The notes under the pieces were generated by a model. That model saw nothing but the letters and a program-made list of their open reading frames with translations, made no database searches and was not told where the DNA came from. From Candidatus Neomicrothrix sp. UBA881 (GTDB taxonomy: Bacteria; Actinomycetota; Acidimicrobiia; Acidimicrobiales; MedAcidi-G1), in assembly GCA_002294285.1 (NCBI GenBank), contig DBFL01000084.1, positions 1-17,015 of the forward strand: DNA of 17,015 nt, written 5' to 3'. Shown here one piece after another: positions 7,533 to 15,222 of this stretch. Within the stretch, counting starts at the first letter, position 1. The number at the start of each line of letters is the position of its first letter. Position numbers and translations under genes: made by a program.

Positions 7533-8192
7533 ATGCGTCTAGTTATTGCTCGTTGCACTGTTGATTATGAAGGTCGACTTACAGCACATCTACCAGAAGC
7601 AATCCGTCTGATTATGGTCAAAGAAGATGGGTGTGTAGCGATTCATGCAGATGGGGGTGCTTACAAGCCTTTGAATTGGATGAACGCCCCTAATACTCTT
7701 CTCGAGGAGGAGGGTTTTTGGCGGGTTTCTAACCCTAAAGGAGAAACACTTGTCATTACTCTGCACGAGATTTTTAGTGATTTTTATCAAGAAATGGGAA
7801 TCGACCCTGGCTTGCAGAAGGATGGTGTTGAAGCTCACCTTCAAGAGCTTCTGGCAGCTGATCCCTCTTATTTAGTTGAAGGACTTGAACTCATCAAGCG
7901 CGAATATCCCACTGATTTGGGTCCTGTAGACCTTTTGTGTCGCACTTCAAAAGGTGAAACGGTTGCTGTAGAAATAAAACGTAGAGGCGAAATAGATGGC
8001 GTGGAGCAACTAACTAGGTATTTGGAATTTTTGAATCGGGATCCGTTAATTAAACCTGTGAAGGGCATTTTTGCTGCTCAGGAAATTAGACCTCAAGCTA
8101 AGGTACTGGCAGAAGATCGCGGGATTGAGTGCGTAGTTATCGACTACGACGAGATTCGTGGAATCGAATCTAACCATTTGAGACTTTTCTGA
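7533..8192 (+). CDS. nucS: Mismatch-specific endonuclease NucS/EndoMS
   Basis: 219-aa endonuclease of the archaeal/actinobacterial NucS family, which cuts both strands at mismatches and replaces MutS-MutL repair in most actinobacteria. The N-terminal DNA-binding and dimerisation domain is at about 1-100. The C-terminal RecB-like nuclease domain carries D133 (GPVDLLC), E147 and K149 (AVEIKRRG), followed by Q159. The tail IESNHLRLF resembles the C-terminal sliding-clamp-binding ends of bacterial NucS, which need the clamp for activity. The length matches mycobacterial NucS. It starts at an ATG four bases after the cysQ stop without its own Shine-Dalgarno. Its TGA overlaps the next ATG by one base (TGATG). 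Its presence is one of the best lineage markers in the window. Confidence 0.95.
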   Translation: MRLVIARCTVDYEGRLTAHLPEAIRLIMVKEDGCVAIHADGGAYKPLNWMNAPNTLLEEEGFWRVSNPKGETLVITLHEIFSDFYQEMGIDPGLQKDGVEAHLQELLAADPSYLVEGLELIKREYPTDLGPVDLLCRTSKGETVAVEIKRRGEIDGVEQLTRYLEFLNRDPLIKPVKGIFAAQEIRPQAKVLAEDRGIECVVIDYDEIRGIESNHLRLF

Positions 8193-9400
8193 TGTTTTAC
8201 GACGTTGTGGTAGTCGGAGCTGGACCAGCTGGTTCATCAGCTGCATGCACTGTCGCTAGAAGCGGCAGATCCGTTCTCCTCATTGATAAAGCAGAATTCC
8301 CTCGGGATAAGTGCTGTGGGGATGGTTTAACAACTATGGCTCTTAGGTTGAGCGAAGAGCTTGGTTTAGATTTACGGGATTTAGTTAATGCAGAGATTGT
8401 CAAAGAAGCATCAATTCAATTCCCTTCTGGACGTAAAGAATCTTTTCCTTTGCCTGAGAAAGGCATCTACGCTGCGATTGTACCTAGGGCGGAATATGAC
8501 CTCGCTCTGGTCGATTTAGCTCGTGAATTGAAAACTGAAGTTCGCTTGGGCTGCAAGTTCTCTTCTATCAGATTTGAAAAAAATAAGACATTTTTAGAAA
8601 TAGATGGCATCGGTGAAGTAGAAACTTCTTTTGTTATAGCCGCTGATGGCGCATGGTCACCTGTACGTCGGTCACTAAATTTGGATAAAAATACGACTAG
8701 AGGGGAATGGCTCGCTTTCCGCCAGTACGTTTCTGGCGTTTCAGCCGATAACAACAAGCTGCATGTTTGGTTCGACAGAGATCTACTTCCAGGTTATGCA
8801 TGGAGTTTCCCCCTTCCAGATGGAAGAGCAAATGTAGGTTTCGGCGTTTTAAAATCTCAAAATTATCCTGCGTCTGAAATAGCTAATTTGGCGCGTTCAC
8901 TACTGGAGCGAAAGTCTGTTTCTGAAACTCTTGGTAACAATCTGCAGCTGGAAGGTCGTCAAACTGCCTGGCCTATTCCTGCCAGAATCACCAAAAAGAG
9001 GCTGACTTACGAATCTGTTATTTTTGTCGGTGATGCTGCGGCTTCTACAGACATTCTCACGGGAGAAGGAATAGGTCAGGCGCTCCTAACTGGAATCCTT
9101 GCCGGTAAGGCTATCCAATCCTCAAATGACCAAAAATCTGTTTCAGATGCGTACAAGAATTCAGTTAAAAGACATCTGGTTGCGGACCACCGAATGTCTG
9201 TCATACTTCAGTCAGTATTATCACGATCAACTGGTGCAGAGTTGGCCCTCCGTTTAGCCGCTCAAACTAACTGGACAAAACGCAATTTTGCACGTTGGAT
9301 GTTCGAGGATTACCCAAGAGCTCTTTTATTTACGCCTAAAAGATGGAAAAAAGGAGTTTTTGGTTCTGAAGGCGCCTATAACCGTAAACTGGACTTATGA
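8192..9400 (+). CDS. Geranylgeranyl-reductase-family FAD-dependent oxidoreductase
   Basis: 402-aa flavoprotein that probably hydrogenates isoprenoid double bonds: geranylgeranyl diphosphate, a polyprenyl lipid, or a menaquinone side chain as in mycobacterial MenJ. The Rossmann FAD motif GAGPAGS is at 9-15. The conserved Cys-Gly-Asp-Gly segment is at 42-45, preceded by a second Cys (C41). The family signature running from YAWSFP to NVGFG is at 202-218. The second FAD motif is VGDAA at 279-283, followed by TGEGIGQAL. There is no signal peptide; the C-terminus (about 340-400) is basic and aromatic. The ATG overlaps the nucS TGA by one base, and the stop overlaps the next start as ATGA, so it belongs to the nucS transcription unit. 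The family is sure; the exact substrate cannot be told from sequence. Confidence 0.85.
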   Translation: MFYDVVVVGAGPAGSSAACTVARSGRSVLLIDKAEFPRDKCCGDGLTTMALRLSEELGLDLRDLVNAEIVKEASIQFPSGRKESFPLPEKGIYAAIVPRAEYDLALVDLARELKTEVRLGCKFSSIRFEKNKTFLEIDGIGEVETSFVIAADGAWSPVRRSLNLDKNTTRGEWLAFRQYVSGVSADNNKLHVWFDRDLLPGYAWSFPLPDGRANVGFGVLKSQNYPASEIANLARSLLERKSVSETLGNNLQLEGRQTAWPIPARITKKRLTYESVIFVGDAAASTDILTGEGIGQALLTGILAGKAIQSSNDQKSVSDAYKNSVKRHLVADHRMSVILQSVLSRSTGAELALRLAAQTNWTKRNFARWMFEDYPRALLFTPKRWKKGVFGSEGAYNRKLDL

Positions 9401-10005
9401 GCATACCCGAGGAAAGAAACCTGATTCCTTTCCCTATCAATTCTGACTTTGAGGACAACGAGCCGACCATCGATCATCCCCTAGGTCCAGCTTTTGCTGC
9501 TTTCGACGAAAAGGTTGATCTTGCTTGGGAACGTTTTCGTGGAAATCCGATCCTCGACAAAACCTTTTATCTAGCTAGTGAGTTGGCGGACTTCAGTGTT
9601 CTTTGGCACATCATGGGGCTATCAAAAGGTCTCAGCGGCGGCAAGACACAAAATGAGGCTGTTCGTTTGTCAGCAGCACTGATCGCAGAGTCAGGAATTG
9701 TCAACGGTATTTTAAAGTCTCTATTCCGTCGTGAAAGACCAGAGCATGAGGAAGAAAGACCTCATGAATTGCGGCAACCAGTAACTTCTAGCTTCCCGTC
9801 TGGACATGCTTCCGCAGCTGTTCTCGCAGCAACTCTTCTATCAGAACGTTCTAAATTTAAACCTCTCTGGTATGGATTAGCTGGAATTGTTGCCACCTCA
9901 AGAATCCATGTGAGGATTCACCACGCGAGCGATGTAATTGCGGGAGCAATTGTGGGATTTGGGCTCAGTCGTGTTGTTAAAAAGTTTTTCCCTCTAACTA
10001 AGTGA
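9397..10005 (+). CDS. PAP2-family phosphatase (lipid phosphate/pyrophosphate phosphatase type)
   Basis: 202-aa protein with all three PAP2 motifs: K107 with R114-P115 (KSLFRRERP), PSGH at 134-137, and S168-R169 with H175 and D179 (SRIHVRIHHASD). Hydrophobic segments at about 60-75, 90-105, 138-148, 158-170 and 180-190 are compatible with a small membrane enzyme. The first 45 residues are polar and acidic. Members dephosphorylate phosphatidic acid, polyprenyl (pyro)phosphates or related lipids. The ATGA overlap with the isoprenoid reductase gene suggests a polyprenyl substrate, which is inference only. Last gene of the run cysQ-nucS-reductase-PAP2; eight bases separate it from the convergent 63-aa gene. 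Confidence 0.85.
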   Translation: MSIPEERNLIPFPINSDFEDNEPTIDHPLGPAFAAFDEKVDLAWERFRGNPILDKTFYLASELADFSVLWHIMGLSKGLSGGKTQNEAVRLSAALIAESGIVNGILKSLFRRERPEHEEERPHELRQPVTSSFPSGHASAAVLAATLLSERSKFKPLWYGLAGIVATSRIHVRIHHASDVIAGAIVGFGLSRVVKKFFPLTK

Positions 10006-10013
10006 CCTATTTG

Positions 10014-10205
10014 TCAGTTCTGGGAAACTGACTCCAGTTGAGTTTCTCCAGAGTCAAGCACTAACCGTAGGTCAAGAAGAAGATCTGCAACTTCTGAAGC
10101 AGCAATCACCTGACGACTTTTGGTGTCTCCAAGACCGCGATCAATTATCGCTCTTATCTCATCAATCATCTCTTCTGTGCTGCTGCTCTGTAGTGTCTCT
10201 GTCAT
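10014..10205 (-). CDS. Small hypothetical protein, 63 aa
   Basis: I do not recognise this protein. It is acidic, has no Cys and no membrane segment, and reads as two helices (TEEMIDEIRAIIDRGL and SEVADLLLDLRLVLDS) joined by a short basic loop, with polar tails. It is probably a real gene. The ATG at 10203-10205 has a strong Shine-Dalgarno (AGAGGA, 10213-10218) seven bases upstream, the frame fills an otherwise empty gap, and it ends eight bases short of the convergent PAP2 gene. It lies 82 bases downstream of the LLM oxidoreductase gene on the same strand, so it could be read through from it or have its own promoter in that gap. No function is proposed. Confidence 0.65.
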   Translation of the reverse strand: MTETLQSSSTEEMIDEIRAIIDRGLGDTKSRQVIAASEVADLLLDLRLVLDSGETQLESVSQN

Positions 10206-10287
10206 TTAGTTTTCCTCTACGGATGTTTCACTTACTTTAACTTAACTTATTTTCATACCTTACGCTGAATGTTATACGTAAACACCA

Positions 10288-11265
10288 TCATTTTTTAATC
10301 GGAGCCAAATCTCTTACAGACTGTCTAACATCATCGCCTGTGAGAGGCATTATCGCAAGCGCTGGACATGTTACTCCAGCTTCAACATATCTTTGTATAT
10401 GTTCTCGACACTGGTCAGGTGTCCCATTTACTATCAACTCATCAACCAGATGGTCTGGAATTTTTTCTAAAGCTCCTTTACGGTCTCCTGAGTCCCAATG
10501 CTCCCAGTGCTCTGACAGTATTTCCTCCCTGCCAAGCCATTTGTGGAAGGCCTTGTATACCGGAACGTTCAAGTAAGCTGCCATAGCAAACTTTCCGGCC
10601 GCAAGAACCTGTTCTTTCTTATCACTTGGGCAGACAAATATTCTGGCGACTAACTCTTTGTCAGGACCTTCATTATTTACAATCTGAGCTACTCGTACAA
10701 CGTCATCTGCAGAAAGCCAATTTATTATGGCGCCATCTGCCTCTCTGCCGGCTAAACGCAGCATCCCTTCTCGCAAAGCTGCAAGCAATACTGGGGGTTG
10801 CACTTCAGGCACCCTCGCTAAACGAAAACCCGAAATTTCAAAAGTTTCGAATTTTTCCGAAATCTTTTCTCCTGTTAGCGCTCTACGTAAAAACCGAATG
10901 GTGTCTCTAGCTTTTAAATATGGGTCCTCAAATGGTATCCCGTTCCAACGTTCAACAATAACGTCAGAAGATGTGCCTATACCCAGAACAAAATTGCCTG
11001 GCGCTGCGCAGGCCATCGCAGCTGCGCTTTGAGCCATTAGTGCTGGTCCACGCGTGAAAGCTGGCAGAATCGCTGTACCAAGTCTCAGTTCTGGAGCCCA
11101 TGCAGCTGCTAGTGCTAAAGGAGTTAAGCCGTCAGTGTCATTAGCTTCTGAAGACCAAACATCTGTGTAACCCAATTCAACTAACTCTCTGAAAACCTCT
11201 TTATGGTCGTCTAAACGATCTGGCAATGGAATCGTCATTCCATAGCGTGATTCCTGTTTAACCAT
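10288..11265 (-). CDS. LLM-class oxidoreductase, probably F420-dependent
   Basis: 325-aa TIM-barrel protein of the bacterial luciferase-like superfamily. Early strands read YGMTIPLPD and LGYTDVWSSE. RLGTAILPAFTRGP (61-74) and VLGIGTSSDVIVERWNG (93-109) are typical of actinobacterial F420-dependent members related to M. tuberculosis Rv3093c. Such enzymes move hydride between F420 and a small substrate. Cofactor choice (F420 or FMN) cannot be proven here, and no F420 biosynthesis gene is in the window. The start is an ATG with Shine-Dalgarno AGAGG (11272-11276) six bases upstream. It is divergent from a 58-aa ORF across a 61-base gap that holds a weak promoter candidate. It is a single gene with no obvious metabolic partner next to it. 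Confidence 0.85.
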   Translation of the reverse strand: MVKQESRYGMTIPLPDRLDDHKEVFRELVELGYTDVWSSEANDTDGLTPLALAAAWAPELRLGTAILPAFTRGPALMAQSAAAMACAAPGNFVLGIGTSSDVIVERWNGIPFEDPYLKARDTIRFLRRALTGEKISEKFETFEISGFRLARVPEVQPPVLLAALREGMLRLAGREADGAIINWLSADDVVRVAQIVNNEGPDKELVARIFVCPSDKKEQVLAAGKFAMAAYLNVPVYKAFHKWLGREEILSEHWEHWDSGDRKGALEKIPDHLVDELIVNGTPDQCREHIQRYVEAGVTCPALAIMPLTGDDVRQSVRDLAPIKK

Positions 11266-11286
11266 GTTTAACCTCTGTTTGTTAGG

Positions 11287-11315
11287 GATTTAAAAGCTGT
11301 CACACCTCGCTGCAA
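11287..11315 (-). promoter_or_regulatory. Weak promoter candidate for the LLM oxidoreductase gene
   Basis: On the minus strand TTGCAG (11310-11315) is separated by 17 bases from TAAATC (11287-11292), about 20 bases before the ATG at 11265. The spacing is good, but both boxes match consensus poorly. Confidence 0.22.
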
Positions 11316-11326
11316 CAATTAATAAT

Positions 11327-11503
11327 ATGAATGAACAGCTTTGTCTAATAAAAGACCTACCCGCATACCTGCTTACAAGTAACTCACATGGAAAATTCTC
11401 GGCGATTGATGAAGAAACACGTCAAAGAAACCTGAAAGGCATAGCAGAAGCTAGAAGACTACTTGCAGAGAAACGTAGAGAGTCTGATCTTCTTGCTGCG
11501 TAA
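11327..11503 (+). CDS. Small ORF, 58 aa, unknown
   Basis: ATG 11327-11329 to TAA 11501-11503. The product begins MNEQLCLIKDLPAYLL and ends in a charged helix (RRLLAEKRRESDLLAA). It has one Cys, no signal peptide and no clear membrane segment. It occupies the only otherwise unexplained gap of nearly 300 bases (11266-11550), uses codons like its neighbours, and is followed by a hairpin at 11521-11539. Against it, I see no Shine-Dalgarno and no good promoter, only AT-rich sequence upstream. I do not recognise the family. It is divergent from the LLM gene and convergent with mca. Confidence 0.45.
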   Translation: MNEQLCLIKDLPAYLLTSNSHGKFSAIDEETRQRNLKGIAEARRLLAEKRRESDLLAA

Positions 11504-11520
11504 TTTCTGTTTCACTAAAT

Positions 11521-11539
11521 ACCACAGAGAACTCGTGGT
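11521..11539. terminator. Hairpin between convergent genes, possible bidirectional terminator
   Basis: ACCAC and GTGGT form a 5-bp stem. Past a bulged A, two more pairs can form, leaving a GAAC loop. It sits between the stop of the 58-aa ORF (11503) and the stop of mca (11551). Neither side has a clean T-run, so intrinsic termination would be weak. Confidence 0.35.
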
Positions 11540-11550
11540 CTGAAGTCTTA

Positions 11551-12432
11551 TTACGGATTGATCCCCTCGAAAAGATCACTTTCGAGAACATCTCTATTTT
11601 TGTTATCAACTTTTGAAATAGCGAGGATGTAATCATCGTAAGGGTGCACTTCACGTGCAACTTCGTCAGGTAAACCAAACCAAAAATTAGATTCGGGATC
11701 AACTTGAGTTTCATGCGCTAATAAGGCTTGTTTTCTGATGTGCCAGTGATTAGAAATCTCAATTCTGGTGGAAATGAGGTGATCTCGCGAGGGTCTTTTA
11801 GACCACCCTTCATAAGGTGATTCAAGTCCAAATTCTATGAACTTTTCATGCATTGCTTCTATTCGCTCTCTCGACCAAGTCGAGTAATAAAGTTTCAAGG
11901 GTTGCCATGCGGGGCCGTGCTCTGGATAACGTGCTGCGTCACCCGCTGCTTCAAAAGCTGGAATCGAAAGATCGTGCACTTGCAAGTGGTCAGGGTGGTT
12001 GTACCAGTCTCGCTCATCGGGGTATGAAATGATTACCTGCGGTCTTATCCGTCTAATGATCGAAACAATTTTCCCTACAGCCTCTTCAGTGTCTGCATTA
12101 GCGAAGGCTTCAGGATTTACATTTGCTGGAGAGTCAGGCATTCCTGAGTCTCTGTAACCAAGCATTATCACTTCGTCATAACCTATTATTTCTGCTGACT
12201 TCTGAAGTTCTTCGAGTCGCACCTGCGTGAGATTCTCGATTATTTCAGGTCGATTCATAGCAGGGTTCAAAATATCCCCTTCTTCACCTCCCGTACAGCA
12301 CACAAGAGCGCAATAAACACCTTCGTCGTGGTAGGCGGAGACCGTAGACGCACCTTTCGATGCCTCATCATCAGGATGAGCGTGGATACTTAGCAGCCTT
12401 AGTTCGTTTTCAGGAAAATTAGTTTTTGTCAC
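11551..12432 (-). CDS. mca: Mycothiol S-conjugate amidase Mca
   Basis: 293-aa zinc hydrolase of the PIG-L/LmbE deacetylase family. Mca cleaves mycothiol-toxin conjugates into a mercapturic acid, which is exported, and GlcN-inositol, which is recycled. The metal site is complete: AHPDDE at 18-23 (ligands H19 and D22, base D21) and NHPDH at 145-149 (H146, ligand H149). The mid-section (SKGAST, CTGGEEGDILNP) and late motifs (QPLKLYY, GLESPYE, ALLAHETQVDPE, DLFEGI) fit M. tuberculosis Mca better than the biosynthetic deacetylase MshB, so I call Mca. This implies the organism makes mycothiol. The start is GTG at 12430-12432 without a Shine-Dalgarno; TACTGT six bases upstream may be the -10 of a leaderless mRNA. 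It is divergent from the nfeD-like gene. Confidence 0.92.
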   Translation of the reverse strand: MTKTNFPENELRLLSIHAHPDDEASKGASTVSAYHDEGVYCALVCCTGGEEGDILNPAMNRPEIIENLTQVRLEELQKSAEIIGYDEVIMLGYRDSGMPDSPANVNPEAFANADTEEAVGKIVSIIRRIRPQVIISYPDERDWYNHPDHLQVHDLSIPAFEAAGDAARYPEHGPAWQPLKLYYSTWSRERIEAMHEKFIEFGLESPYEGWSKRPSRDHLISTRIEISNHWHIRKQALLAHETQVDPESNFWFGLPDEVAREVHPYDDYILAISKVDNKNRDVLESDLFEGINP

Positions 12433-12438
12433 GTCGAA

Positions 12439-12444
12439 ACAGTA
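12439..12444 (-). promoter_or_regulatory. Possible -10 box of a leaderless mca transcript
   Basis: TACTGT on the minus strand is followed by six bases and the GTG start of mca. It fits TANNNT at leaderless spacing, and no Shine-Dalgarno is present. A TTGAAT at 12466-12471 is too far upstream (21 bases) for a normal -35. Confidence 0.3.
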
Positions 12445-12522
12445 CAGGAGTTAGCTAAATTAGGCATTCAATTTCTGGAGTATTAAAAAAAAATTAAATA
12501 GGGTACCTTGGTCATTAAGATT

Positions 12523-12527
12523 GGAGG
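12523..12527 (+). promoter_or_regulatory. Shine-Dalgarno that fixes the nfeD-like start
   Basis: GGAGG lies five bases before TTG 12533-12535. An earlier in-frame TTG at 12521 overlaps this site and so is unlikely to be the start. Confidence 0.6.
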
Positions 12528-12532
12528 TTGAT

Positions 12533-12988
12533 TTGGATCCAGAAGTCTGGCAATGGATTTGGCTTGCAGCCACTGGAGCATTTGTCTTAGGGGAACTAGC
12601 TATGCCTGGGTCTTTTTTCCTCCTTCCCTTTGGAGTGGGAACTGCGGTTGCAACTATTCTCGCCTTTTTTAATGCAAACGAAAGCCTTCAGTGGATTGCA
12701 TTTATTGTGGTTTCAATAGCATCACTTGCTGCTTTAAGACCCTTGGCAAGGAAACTCAATTCACAAGAGCAACCTGCAAGAGTAGGTTCGACCAGATTAA
12801 TAGGAGAAATAGGGATAGTAATAAAAGATCTGGGAGAGGATCTGACCGAAATTGGCAGCATCCAAATAGGAAGAGAAGAATGGCCTGCTGAAACTTTGGA
12901 AAAAGATCATGTTCTAGCTGGTGCTCATGTGAGAGTAACCCACATAGAGGGAACCCGTTTAGTCGTTGAAGTAGTTGAAGAAAGTTAA
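12533..12988 (+). CDS. NfeD-like membrane protein
   Basis: 151-aa short NfeD homologue. Three hydrophobic segments (about 6-26, 28-46 and 51-71) are followed by a soluble beta-rich domain from about 82 to the end (TRLIGEIGIVIKDL to EGTRLVVEVVEES) that should be the OB-fold NfeD C-terminal domain. Short NfeD proteins lack the ClpP-like protease domain and are nearly always encoded beside an SPFH/stomatin protein, as here with a 15-base gap. The pair is linked to membrane microdomain organisation or membrane-protein quality control. The start is TTG 12533, chosen for the GGAGG five bases upstream. It is the first gene of the nfeD-SPFH pair and divergent from mca. Confidence 0.85.
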   Translation: MDPEVWQWIWLAATGAFVLGELAMPGSFFLLPFGVGTAVATILAFFNANESLQWIAFIVVSIASLAALRPLARKLNSQEQPARVGSTRLIGEIGIVIKDLGEDLTEIGSIQIGREEWPAETLEKDHVLAGAHVRVTHIEGTRLVVEVVEES

Positions 12989-13003
12989 ATTTTAGGAGTA
13001 AAA

Positions 13004-13972
13004 ATGGCAATCATAGCTTTATTGGTAATCGCTTTCGTTGTTTTCGTTCTTGCAGCAGCCGCAATTAAAATCGTGCGTCCTTACCAGCAAGGAATTGTTG
13101 AACAACTTGGTAAATACAAACTGACAACCGGTCCAGGTTTAAAGATCATAATTCCGATAATTCAAAGCATGACGAGAGTTGACATGAGAGAGCAGGTCGT
13201 CGATGTACCGCCTCAAGAGGTAATCACCAAAGACAATGTAACTGTTACTGTAGATGCGGTTATCTACTATGAACCTACTGATGCACAAAGACTCGTATAT
13301 AACGTCGCGAACTTTATTCTGGCAGTAACCAAACTTGCTCAAACAAATCTAAGAAACGTCATTGGCGACATGACCCTCGACAATGCACTGACTTCACGAG
13401 ACAATGTAAATACTTCTCTACGTCAAGTTCTCGACGATGCAACAGATAAATGGGGAGTTCGAGTTGTAAGGGTTGAAATACAAAGGATTGACCCTCCAAG
13501 TGATGTTATGGATGCAATGCATGAGCAAATGAAAGCTGAAAGAACACGTAGAGCAGTTGTATTAGAAGCTGATGGTTCTCGTGAGGCTGCAATAGCAATT
13601 GCAGAAGGTGAAAAACAGTCTGCAATACTTTCAGCTGAAGGTGTTAAACAAGAAGCGATTCTCACTGCTGAAGGAGAGGCCGACGCTATTAGGGCTGTAG
13701 CAGAAGCCGAACGTTTTCGTTTTGAAACAGTCGCTGAAGGTGAAGCTGAAGCAATTCGAAGCGTTTATGCAGCAATACATGATGGAGATCCGTCACCTGA
13801 CCTAATTGCAATTAAATACCTTGAAGCTCTCGGGGCCATTGCAGATGGCCAAGCGACAAAGATTTTTGTCCCTGCTGAAATGAGTGCAACTATGGGCTCT
13901 ATTGGTGCAATAGCTGAGCTCTTTCAAGTAGAAAAATCAAACGCTGATACACCGAAAGAAGAGGCTGAGTAG
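13004..13972 (+). CDS. SPFH/band 7 (stomatin/slipin-like) membrane protein
   Basis: 322-aa protein anchored by one N-terminal membrane segment (2-20). The SPFH domain runs from about 22 to 185 ([49 protein letters not shown]-like core, [10 protein letters not shown]). A long Ala/Glu-rich coiled coil follows at about 172-255 with repeated AEGE/AEG units, and then a short C-terminal segment ([20 protein letters not shown]). This is the slipin/paraslipin type, which forms large membrane-associated cages and works with NfeD. The ATG has Shine-Dalgarno AGGAG (12994-12998) five bases upstream. It follows the nfeD-like gene by 15 bases. Its TAG stop is one base from the stop of the convergent PhoU/RCK_C gene. 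Confidence 0.93.
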   Translation: MAIIALLVIAFVVFVLAAAAIKIVRPYQQGIVEQLGKYKLTTGPGLKIIIPIIQSMTRVDMREQVVDVPPQEVITKDNVTVTVDAVIYYEPTDAQRLVYNVANFILAVTKLAQTNLRNVIGDMTLDNALTSRDNVNTSLRQVLDDATDKWGVRVVRVEIQRIDPPSDVMDAMHEQMKAERTRRAVVLEADGSREAAIAIAEGEKQSAILSAEGVKQEAILTAEGEADAIRAVAEAERFRFETVAEGEAEAIRSVYAAIHDGDPSPDLIAIKYLEALGAIADGQATKIFVPAEMSATMGSIGAIAELFQVEKSNADTPKEEAE

Positions 13973-13973
13973 T

Positions 13974-15197
13974 TTAACCATCTATAGGTTTTAGCTCGTC
14001 TTTACCCTCGTCGTCCTGAACCAGTTCCCAACCGCATAAACGCGCCAGAAGAGCCTGACCTTCTTCTGGTCCGCTAGCTATAATTTCATCGCCGGATGTC
14101 AAACGGGTCTTTCCGCGTGGTTGATATAGATAACCTTCTCCCCGTCTTATAGCCAAAATCGTAAATCCCGGTTCGATGTTTAAACCAAGATCTGACAAAG
14201 ACACTCCATCAGCTGAACAACCCGAAGCGACGGGGTATCTGACTACCACCTCTTCTGCCTCTCCTAGAGCTATTTCCAAAATCGGATGCAGTTCTTCTTC
14301 TTTTTCGACTAACCAAACCATTGCTTGTGCTTGGTCGCCTATATCTTCTGCTGCTTCTGCTAGATGCAATAATCCTCTCAACTGTTCTGGCTCTACGTCC
14401 CCTAAAGCTGAACGTAGGACCCAAAGCTCTAGATGGTCTTTCATTTCATCTAAAAGATCCTCGAGATGTCTGACCTCGGCTGCCAGTCCCCTATCAGCTA
14501 AGACAATTGCGCTGTAGGCAAGACCTACAGCAGTTTCAGAAAGATTCTTCATCTCAACAAGAGCATCGACGGCTCGATCAAGGTCGGTAAGAGTGTCATT
14601 TTCTTCAGGTTTTGGAGGTTCCCAAATAGGGGCAGCGGCCAACTCTCTGAGTCTGGTGATTCCGTCAGGGGAACCTCTCAAGAATAAAACGTCTCCCGGA
14701 ACAAGAACAGTTTCGCCGTCAACATCAATTATCCAGTCATTTCCTCTTCTTATAGACATGACTCTCATACCAGCTTGAACAGGAAGCTCAAGGAAAGACA
14801 GGACACGATTAGCCATGTGTGAACCTTCACTGACTGAGACTCTGTGAGACACTTCTTCAGCGTCGGAAAGATCTGCCACAAGCTGTGGAGGAATCCCGAG
14901 CTTGTGAGTGACAATTCTTGCGATGTCAACAGCATCGTTTGCTATTCTTTCAATCGCTGAAATCACTTGGAGCACAGACGACATGCCCTCTGCTTCCTTT
15001 GAACTCCTAGCGGATAAAACGCATACGGCTCTCATGTCATGAACTAAATCGCTCATGCGTTGTTCGAGTCCGTCCACCTCTTCCGCCATGTCTGGGTCTC
15101 CGAAATAAACTGAGGCGTAAGCAAGATCGACCATCAATTCAGATGTGTCCTTTGCTTCTGCGAGCATCGTTCTTAAATTGCGAGGTGTTTCTTCCAT
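13974..15197 (-). CDS. Duplicated PhoU-like/RCK_C (TrkA_C) protein, probable regulator of the adjacent cation transporter
   Basis: 407-aa soluble protein built of two similar halves offset by about 200 residues. Each half has a helical PhoU-like domain (about 13-100 and 206-300) and an RCK_C/TrkA_C-like beta domain (about 115-188 and 316-388). The repeat is plain: SELMVDLAYASV against SETAVGLAYSAI, MRVMSIRRGNDW against FTILAIRRGEGY, and VPGDVLFLRGSPDG against TSGDEIIASGPEEG. RCK_C domains bind ions or nucleotides and gate cation channels; PhoU folds bind metal clusters and transporters. There are no membrane segments and no Rossmann RCK_N domain. It lies 93 bases downstream of, and on the same strand as, a two-domain MgtE-type transporter, so a cytoplasmic gating or sensing subunit is the likeliest role (inference). 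Proteins with PhoU and TrkA_C domains are known mainly as uncharacterised families. Confidence 0.8.
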   Translation of the reverse strand: MEETPRNLRTMLAEAKDTSELMVDLAYASVYFGDPDMAEEVDGLEQRMSDLVHDMRAVCVLSARSSKEAEGMSSVLQVISAIERIANDAVDIARIVTHKLGIPPQLVADLSDAEEVSHRVSVSEGSHMANRVLSFLELPVQAGMRVMSIRRGNDWIIDVDGETVLVPGDVLFLRGSPDGITRLRELAAAPIWEPPKPEENDTLTDLDRAVDALVEMKNLSETAVGLAYSAIVLADRGLAAEVRHLEDLLDEMKDHLELWVLRSALGDVEPEQLRGLLHLAEAAEDIGDQAQAMVWLVEKEEELHPILEIALGEAEEVVVRYPVASGCSADGVSLSDLGLNIEPGFTILAIRRGEGYLYQPRGKTRLTSGDEIIASGPEEGQALLARLCGWELVQDDEGKDELKPIDG

Positions 15198-15222
15198 TAG
15201 TTACCTACTAGTGTTGTCCAAT

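Noticed and set aside
10260..10281. TTACG...CGTAA inverted repeat and AACTT direct repeats between the LLM and 63-aa genes
   Set aside because: Five-base arms with a 12-base loop and no adjacent T-run; expected by chance in AT-rich sequence.
13560..13760. Short repeated GCTGAAGG-like units in the SPFH gene as a possible DNA repeat array
   Set aside because: They are imperfect, in frame, and explained by the Ala/Glu-rich coiled coil of the protein.
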